Below, in pieces: positions 57,354-64,000 of a stretch of 64,000 bases of DNA. The stretch spans positions 310,001-374,000 of the forward strand of contig PCDI01000001.1 in assembly GCA_002778195.1 (NCBI GenBank), given 5' to 3'. Source of the stretch: Raffaelea ambrosiae. Lineage: Eukaryota > Ascomycota > Sordariomycetes > Ophiostomatales > Ophiostomataceae. Made by a program: the position numbers and the translations under genes. The notes beneath the pieces are model-generated. The model had not been told where the DNA came from and made no database searches. It was given only the letters and a program-made list of their open reading frames with translations. How positions within the stretch are numbered: the first letter of the stretch is position 1; the number at the start of each line of letters is the position of its first letter.

Positions 57354-58184
57354 TCAGGCCGCATCGCTGGGATACTTCTCGCCCTGGTCCCACTGTATGG
57401 ATGTTAGTAATTGTTGAAAGAAGGCAAAGAAAGCAACAAAGCAAAAAAAGCAGGAGGGGGGAGAAGAAGAAGAAGAAAAAAGGCTTCTATTTTCTTGACA
57501 TGACAGGGGGGGCCAAAACTTTACATGTTCCATGATGCACCCAGCATCCCACCGGTAGCGGTCAACCACCTCACCCAATCCACCAGAACGGTAGTTGAGC
57601 CATCCCGTGTTGTCCTTGAACGTCGTCCGCAGTACCGTAATGCTCTGTGAGCCCCAGATCGGACTCAGAATGCTCCAGGCTGACGCCGCTCCGTTTCGCG
57701 CCGCCGGGTTGTGGTTGATGTAGCTGTCGGCAATGTACGTAAACGCCTCGGTGATGTTCTTGGTGACCAAAAAGGCGTGGGCAAACGCGTCAAAGCGCGC
57801 CTTGGTGCCGGCCTCGTCGGGCGGCGGGCTCATCGGCTGACACGGCGGCGGAGCGATGGCCGCAACAGAGGCAACCGAGGCCACGTCCCGGCGCGTGTGA
57901 GGCCGGTGGCTGGCAACATGGGGATGCGGGTGCATGTGGTGGAATGGTGTGACAGGCTCGGTCCTGCGCTGCTGGTAACGGTGCGTGTAGTAGAGGCTCT
58001 CGGTCTGGTGCTGCTGCTGGTGCTTCTGGTGATGATCGTTCTGGTGCCGGTTGAGGAACTTGTCATAAGCACTCATCTCTGTCCTGGAGTGGCGATTTGC
58101 AAAGGGGGACACGGGGACGTCGACAGGCATGGAGTAGACAGCCCATGGGGCCACGAGGGCCACGATAGCAGTGATGAAGAGCAT
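57354..58184 (-). CDS. Secreted SnoaL-like (NTF2-fold) protein
   Basis: Exon 1 is 58184-57525 (220 codons) and exon 2 is 57392-57354 (12 codons plus stop), giving 232 aa. The 132-bp intron (GTAAAG, TACTAAC, ATACAG) is 3n and stop-free, so the raw frame reads through as 276 aa. Splicing joins CIMEH to WDQGEKYP, the expected end of fungal SnoaL-like proteins (W..GCIxEHWDQ). A signal peptide is likely (MLFITAIVALVAPWAVYS). A His/Gln-rich linker (about 45-100) precedes the NTF2-like domain (about 125-228: ARFDAFAHAFLVTKNITEAF, YINHNPAARNG, VVDRYRWDAG). It may be an extracellular or secretory-pathway ligand-binding or cyclase-like protein; no substrate can be inferred. It converges on the hydrolase gene. 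Confidence 0.85.
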   Translation of the reverse strand: MLFITAIVALVAPWAVYSMPVDVPVSPFANRHSRTEMSAYDKFLNRHQNDHHQKHQQQHQTESLYYTHRYQQRRTEPVTPFHHMHPHPHVASHRPHTRRDVASVASVAAIAPPPCQPMSPPPDEAGTKARFDAFAHAFLVTKNITEAFTYIADSYINHNPAARNGAASAWSILSPIWGSQSITVLRTTFKDNTGWLNYRSGGLGEVVDRYRWDAGCIMEHVKFWPPLSCQENRSLFSSSSSPPSCFFCFVAFFAFFQQLLTSIQWDQGEKYPSDAA

Positions 58185-58840
58185 GGCTGGTCAAACAAAA
58201 ATTTTGACGTAGCCTGGATTCACAAGAATCAGAAAACGACACGACAGGTCTGGCGGACTACTTCAACTGAAAACCGGCTGCCGTCCCTTCCCCATTTCTC
58301 TGCCCAGACATCCAACTACACATTCGCATACAGACTAGTATTGGGTCAATATAATATGGTCTGTTTAAAAGCAAGGACTACTCGACGGGAACGGAACGCG
58401 GTCAATTAACAAGACTGGGCCATGGGCAAGAGTTTTGTTTTTTTAGCCGGCATGTGTGTGGGCTATCAACCAAGTAGATTTGCCGAGTCTTGGTCCGTCA
58501 TGCTGTATTTGCCACTCCTCGTATTTACCAGCCTGGGCGTTTGGGGGCTTGACATGCAAGAGGTACAAGGGAACTGAGGGAGTCAATTGTTTCGGGAGTT
58601 CATTATTTCTTGTCTTCGTTTCTATTCATTGAATATATTACAACTACCTCACTAATGAGGCAATGGGTATCTTTGCTGTTTAAAAAAACGCGAACGTACT
58701 TCTCGCAATGAAAAGCACCAAAAAGCACCGCTTTGACAGTCTTCTTGACCGTATCCAATGCAGCCACGTCGGCGCTGTGGTGGCTGTCGCCGTCCTTCCA
58801 CGACACATAGAGCAGAGTCTCTGAACAGATGATCGCCATG
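58185..58840. other. Intergenic region with a possible small exon
   Basis: A 78-codon minus-strand frame (58839-58603) begins two bases past the stop of the next upstream gene, with a CTCTTTAG acceptor-like end just before its ATG. Its first about 45 codons (SETLLYVSWKDGDSHHSADV) look coding. It may be a last exon of that gene with an unidentified donor, or chance. The remainder holds nothing recognisable. Confidence 0.35.
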
Positions 58841-59808
58841 CTAAAGAGAATGCTGTTCAGGTGACAAGTCTGGGGAGGCTGGACTGACTGTTGGGCAGGC
58901 TGCTTCTTCGCCGACTGCTTTGATGACCCGGAAGCTCCGGTCCCGGTACTTGGGTTCCTCGGCCGGGCACTTTCCAGACGGTCGTCCAGACACGTGGGAG
59001 ACTGGTGAAGCCTCCGAGCCGGTCTCCGGACCTGTAGAGCCTGACCTGACCCTTTGCCGTGGCCTGGTCGAGCTTGGCGTTATTGGGCGGGCAGACTCGC
59101 CTGTGCCTCGAGTGCAATCCACCAGGTCGGGCTCAGACCGCGTCCGTGCTTGTTTCTGCTCTTCGTCTTGCACAGTCTGGCGCTCGCTGTCGTGGTGCAC
59201 ACAACTGTCTGTCAGACGAACTGATCGATCGGAGTCACCGCAGTTGCTGAAGCTGACCGTCTCCAACCACTTCCTAACGAGTGCCCTTGTTTTGTTCTCC
59301 GGGTCGTCCTCATCGTCCTCGCTGTGGCCGTTGTCGATGCCGTTGTCGAGACCGTCACCGTGTATGCCTTTGTGAAAAGCAGAGACGGGAAAGTCTTCGG
59401 CGAAGAAAGCCTGAGTCCTCTGGGAAGAGTCGGGAAGCTGTTGCTCTTGTATTGTTTCCGGCCCGATCTCCTCGTCCAAGTGTGGTTGTTCTTCCTCTAA
59501 GCGTGGCCGCTTACATGGCTGATCGTCCTCGACGAGTGTAGGGTTGTGTTCTCGTTTAGTCGGCACAACCGCAGACACATTTTTGCCCTTGTCCGTGTGT
59601 GTCCTCTTGCGGGAGTCTATACTGTTAGTCCGGACCTGCATTGCAAATTTGGGCCGTCAGGGTACCTCGCCGGCGCAACGACGTCCGTTCACAGCATACT
59701 TGTCTTTGTCTCTGCTTCGGCGGCACGCAAGAGACCCCCCTCTACTGCTTTGGATATTCGGCGCGGCCGGCATGGGCTGGAAGACCGCTTGATCGCTCTG
59801 TCTGCCAT
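58841..59808 (-). CDS. Hypothetical disordered, charged protein (two exons)
   Basis: I do not recognise the family. Exon 1 is 59808-59700 (MADRAIKRSSSPCRPRRISK..) and exon 2 is 59616-58841. The 83-bp intron has GTATGC, a CTAAC branch and TATAG; the phases match (split Asn codon), giving 294 aa. An ATG at 59641 could open exon 2 alone, but it lies inside what looks like intron 3' sequence. The protein is low-complexity: basic Ser/Arg-rich start, NLS-like KRPRLEEE near residue 80, acidic Asp/Glu stretch (HSEDDEDDPE), then ALVRKWLETVSFSNCGD as the only helix-like segment, and a Thr/Pro/Arg-rich tail. It is possibly nuclear. The 3' end may extend into the 58603-58839 frame. Confidence 0.55.
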
Positions 59809-60734
59809 GGCGACAGACGTGGGCGCAGTGCGCGAGGCAGGTCGCTCAATATCTTTTCTTGTACGCGATTGTGTTCGTTGTATTCGAGGCGGTTGTCGAA
59901 ATGGACCGCCTCCCAGAACAGGCAGCCTTTGGGGGACTAACAAATGCGCTGGCAGAGGGCTAGGCAGCAAAAGTGGGTAAGTCTATGCGGGAACGCTATT
60001 GGCTTGTGGAGAACATGTGGGTCAGCCGATGATGTGTCCAACGTCCAACTAGTTAACTAGTTACAAACAGACATACTCGTACAAGACTCAACACGCTGCG
60101 TCTTGTGAGTGGAAGGCAACTGGTATTAGTCTCCGTAACTAGTTGGAGTACTTTGTAGTATCATATGAGAGGCCTAACACTGATAGTACTTGCTTCCCTT
60201 CATTTTTTTTTGTTTCTTCTCTTTTCTTCTGGTTCGAGAAAGTAATCTCATCAAAGCAAATTCGTAGCCAGCAATAGAAACACGAAACACGAAACGCGAC
60301 AAAAATCGTAAAATGGTTTCAAGTGCATGGCCCTACCCGCCCCCAAAAAGGGTGAATGCTGGCAACTACATAACTACAATCTTAACCTGGCAGCGATTCC
60401 CTTCAACTTGGAACTTATATGCAGCTATCGACTCCCCTATAGTCTACTAACGAAATAACAAGGCCAAAACAGAAGCAATCAAAGACATAGCAATGTAGAG
60501 AGAAATATGGTAGAATGTGCTTCTATTTCAGCAGACCAAATGATTAATGTTTTTTGCCGGGTATCCACAAGAGTCCAGACAATGAAAGGAAAAAACAAAT
60601 GCAATGAACAGTGTGACAAAATAAGACAATGAAAATACGAGACACCAGAGTAGAAACACAAACAGCCAGTGGCTTACATAGCCTTTGTACTAAAACGACA
60701 ACACCCCTTCAAACCTTCCAAGAATCACAACTCT
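59809..60734. other. Intergenic region
   Basis: AT-richer spacer between tandem minus-strand genes. It holds a perfect 16-bp palindrome AACTAGTTAACTAGTT (60047-60062), further ACTAGTT copies, and TACTCGTA and ACTTTGTAGTA motifs of the dispersed family. No gene is seen. Confidence 0.5.
60047..60062. repeat. Perfect 16-bp palindrome AACTAGTTAACTAGTT
   Basis: Self-complementary over all 16 bases, with internal ACTAGT sites. Confidence 0.92.
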
Positions 60735-63715
60735 TTAAAATAGATCATCGTCGTCCAGAGCCACGTCCCACTTCTTGGGCGACAACTTGCGCATCTTTTT
60801 GGGGCTTCCGTTGCTGGCCACTGACCGCATCGAGGCACCACTCGGATGGCGCAGGGCTGCCGCCAGAATGGCTGACGGCTCGTCGTCGTTCATCCGCAAG
60901 CGCTCCATCTTACGCCGGATGCTGTCGCTACCCTTGTCGATGCACGGGCTGTTAGCGCGGCTGTTGACATGGCTGTTGCTGACATGGCTGTTGCTGGCAT
61001 GGCTGTTCCGGCGGCTGGTGCTGTTGCGTGCGCTCTTGCCGCCGCCGCCGCCGCGTTCGTTGTGGCTACCAACCGAGCCAGGCGTGGACACCGCCGACGA
61101 GCACATCGGCAGGTCGTCGCGCTCCCGCAGAGGCTTTCGCTTGCTGGGCGACCGGCCAGTGAGCTCGCGCTTGAGCACCAGGATCTCACGCCGCAGGCGC
61201 TCGTTCTCTTCCTCGAGATTCTCCACCAGGACATTCTCCTTGTCTTCGCAGCTTCCACCACCAAAAATGGCCGCGGCTGCATCGTCTCCTTCCATGATGC
61301 TGCCGTTCTCATCTGTCACGGTAACCTGCAGCCGCTCAAGCACCTCGACCTTGCGGTCCCAGTGCTCCTCGCCGCGCTCCTTTTCCACCTCAATACTTGC
61401 CTTCCACCGAGCCATCTCGACGGCTAGGCGCTGGTCAAACTCGACCGCACACTCCTCGCGGATGTCCTGCTCTAGTTCGAGCATGCGGTCGTTCATCGAT
61501 AGCAGGTGAGACTCGGCTTCGAGACGCTTGTTCGACTCCTGCTCCAGCGACGAGCGCAGCCAGTCAATCTCCTCAGACATGCGGGCAATCTCGAGCGCAG
61601 CAATCTCCATGGTGACGCGATCGTCGGAAGAAGAGTTGCTGCATGGCGAGAAGGTGCGGCTGTGGTGGTGCGAGGCAGACGCAGCGGTACCGGGTGGGAA
61701 GAAAGGCCGGTGGTGGACGACCGTGGCAGGCGCCAGAGTAGGGGAAGACAGGGGCGAAGATGGGGTTGCTCCGGAGTGGGAGCCTGCATTGCCGGCCATT
61801 TGTGTGCTGGTATTGCTGGCCAGGATCGTCTGCGTGATGGACGGGATGCGCGGCACGGTCACCTCGCGGGCCAGGGCGCTGTACCGCAGAATCTGCGACG
61901 TGGCGTTGAAGTCGCCGTGCGGATCAGCCGTGACAATCATGACAGCCTTTTGCGGGTTGCGCCGCACTGCTTGCGGCATGGACGCCGACGGGAACGAGTT
62001 GGAGAACAGCAGCTCCGTCAGCTTGCATTGCCGGAAGGGCACCAGGTTGGGCTTGCTCGACGAGCCGGCGTCGCTCTGCATCTGCAGGCACTGACCCAGG
62101 TACATCAGACTCTCGTTGATCTTGCCGGCCTCGGCCAGCGTGGTACCCGCTGTTTTGGCATCGCGAGCGCGCTCGCTGCCGGCCAAGTCCACGACGGTCA
62201 GAGCATTCCCGCTCCAAGAGCTGTTGCCGTGGTGACGGTGGTGGCTGCTGCGCGGCCGCTTCTTGATCTCAATGGACACGAAGCCGTGGCTGCGCGAGCT
62301 GACGCTGTTGCTGCCGGTGCCGGCCACGCGGCGCTCGTGCAGCCCGGCCTCGAGGACCATGAGCGCCTGCTGGAGCGTGCTGCAGATGACCTTGCGCAGG
62401 CCGGCGACAACTTTGCGGTCGGGTGACATCTCCGTGCTCTTGAACAGAAGGGGGCGTCGGCGGTACTCCTTGGTGGCGGCCGATCGGATGGGAGGGGTGA
62501 GGAGGTCGAAGATGCGGTCGTTGTACACCTCGTACATGGAGATGAGGACGATATACTGCGAGGACGGGTCGCAGTTGATGTTGATGCCGCTGACGTCGGG
62601 CTGGTGAGGGAAGGCGGACGGACGATTGAGGAGACGTCTCGGGGTGGCCGGCGGTGGCCCGCTGGGTGTCGAGGAATGCTCGCCCTGTGAAGAAGAAGAA
62701 GTATGTTTAGCATGGACAGTCGTCTTGTGTTGGGCAGAGGAAACGGTCGGGGCCATGAAGCTCTTGGCTGGCGAGGCCTCTCTTCCACCTGGCAGATCAG
62801 CCATGGATGGCGACCAATGTTGCTCAGCAGCTCTGCCAGCTGTCCTGGCACCAGGGGGCGTTTCCGACCCTGGCGGAGGCGCCGTGTGGTCTTCGCGCCG
62901 CACAACCTGGGCACTGCCTAGTCTGTGTTGAGATGGAGAATGTCCGCTGGGACTGGGTGGAAACATGCCGGGCATGGACAGCCCACTGAGGCTACCCGCG
63001 CTGACTTTGTGGATGGACTGGCCACCCGAGACTGGGTGGCCGCTGAAGAGGGCTGGGCGTACAATCATGGGCGTGGGAGCACGCGAGCTGTAGCGAGATG
63101 ATCCAGCCATGTCGGCGTAGACTGTTTCGAGAAAGGCGGGAGCTGTGAAGATGGTGGCTTCTGATGCGTCTGAAGCCACGACGGATGCTTCGAGGGATGG
63201 TGTTGTCGCACAGTCGGCAATGTTTTGGCCGATGGAGCGGAAGATGACATCGAGAGACAGTTGGGTGAGACCGCGTTGTGAACGCGAGCCGAGGATTGTG
63301 TGCGACTGCATAAAGAGAACTGTTAATAGACTCCAAATGTGCTTGACTGTTGACATGGTGTCGCTACCTTTCCGGACCCCGAGACGCCTAGAGTGGCCAC
63401 CAGTGCGTCTGTTCCGTCGCCCCCGTGGGGGGCCAGCACGCCCTCGACCAGAGGCACGACACCGGTGCAGTGGAATACATCAAGCTGGGTGGCGTCTTCT
63501 TCAAAGACTTGCGTGAAGCAGAACTTCTCGATTGCTCGTCTCCGATCGTTGGGTGGATTGAGCTGGATGTGTGTGGGTGCGGTCGACGGAGCGTCTGTGG
63601 CAGGCGGCTCGACGGCAAGAAATCTGTCGGCAGTAGAGTTGCCGGCCTGAGGAGGTCGAAGCCTCAGATAGACCTGGAAGAGGTTGTGCGACTTGGAAGC
63701 CGCGGAGGAGTCCAT
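60735..63715 (-). CDS. Kinesin-6-like motor protein
   Basis: This is a plus-end-type N-terminal kinesin of 972 aa. Exon 1 is 63715-63368; exon 2 is 63305-60735. The 62-bp intron (GTAGCG..ATGCAG) falls inside the P-loop, between GVSGSGK and SHT. The motor opens with FQVYLRLRPP. Key motifs are P-loop GVSGSGKS (110-117), switch I NSVSSRSH (449-456) and switch II DLAGSE (489-494), followed by AGKINESLMYLGQCL and KLTELLF. About 200 extra Ser/Pro-rich residues lie between LTQLSLDVIFRSI and the YEVYNDRIFDLL strand, the place where kinesin-6 (KIF23/KIF20) motors carry an insertion. A coiled coil follows (about 677-779), then a basic Ser-rich tail ending SPKKW..DDDDLF. The likely role is in spindle midzone or cytokinesis, by family. 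A pyrimidine-CAG near 62698 inside the insertion could be an acceptor, but I see no donor. Confidence 0.9.
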
Positions 63716-64000
63716 CGTGATGTTGTCGGAGGCAGTGTTTCGACTGGGAGTAGGATCGCAAAAGGTAAATGAAGTTTTAATATGAGGTGAAATGGGAAGC
63801 AAATGTCAAATGCAAAGGGATGCAAGATAGAGCAGCCGGGTTCTGCCAACAGCGCACTCAGGGGTTGTTGTTGCATGGATTATTGCGGGCGGAACACAAC
63901 AGCATCGAAGCAAAATGGGGAAGCTAGTCCCTGACTTGGATCCCTTGATATTTACGATTTCCATATGAGGTCTAGCGTGGCTCACCCGGCAACGTGCTAC
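63716..64000. other. Upstream region of the kinesin gene
   Basis: Leader and promoter for the minus-strand kinesin gene; nothing else is recognisable before the window edge. Confidence 0.5.

Overview
The window is nuclear DNA of a filamentous ascomycete (Pezizomycotina, most likely a Sordariomycete). Genes carry short introns (57-132 bp; one of 642 bp) with GT..AG ends and CTAAC/TACTAAC-like branch sites. Coding regions are GC-rich in third positions, and leaders are long and pyrimidine-rich. The gene content (Crz1, a fungal MDR oxidoreductase, DUF7053, I78 inhibitor, Tma20/MCT-1, Atg33/Scm4-like, a STAND-type N-terminus with ankyrin repeats, SnoaL-like, kinesin-6) is typical of that group. 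I cannot name the species. I see no CRISPR array, rRNA, tRNA or intact transposon.

Layout. 0-9 kb: a calcineurin-responsive C2H2 factor (crz1, +), a ToxD/LovC-type oxidoreductase (+), and a DUF7053 protein (-) converging on it. 9-14.6 kb: long gene-free upstream DNA. 14.6-24 kb: a giant polyampholyte protein (about 2,675 aa) with about 30 visible WGF/KKDKKKK/(EP)n modules, interrupted by an N-gap at 19032-19533. 25-30 kb: three small housekeeping-type genes on +, namely an I78 inhibitor (83 aa), Tma20 (198 aa) and an Atg33/Scm4-like membrane protein (235 aa). 31-35.5 kb: a large ankyrin protein (-) whose 5' part is cut by a second N-gap at 34778-35402. 35.5-48.2 kb: about 12.7 kb without a convincing gene, marked by short palindromic motifs (TACTATGTA and TACGAGTA families). 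48-57 kb: a single-pass membrane protein with a cysteine-rich ectodomain, and a 971-aa alpha/beta hydrolase (both +). 57-64 kb: a secreted SnoaL-like protein, a disordered two-exon hypothetical protein and a kinesin-6-like motor (all -).

Nothing indicates an operon or a biosynthetic cluster; the genes look like independent chromosomal loci. The most informative points are: (1) the first N-gap has identical 37-bp flanks, and merging them restores one reading frame; (2) three canonical introns are 3n long and stop-free, so naive ORF reading fuses them into protein; (3) the 5' end of the giant gene shows two competing reading frames joined by a tandem AGAG acceptor; (4) palindromic motifs populate the gene desert. 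All domain calls come from reading the sequence; no database search was run.
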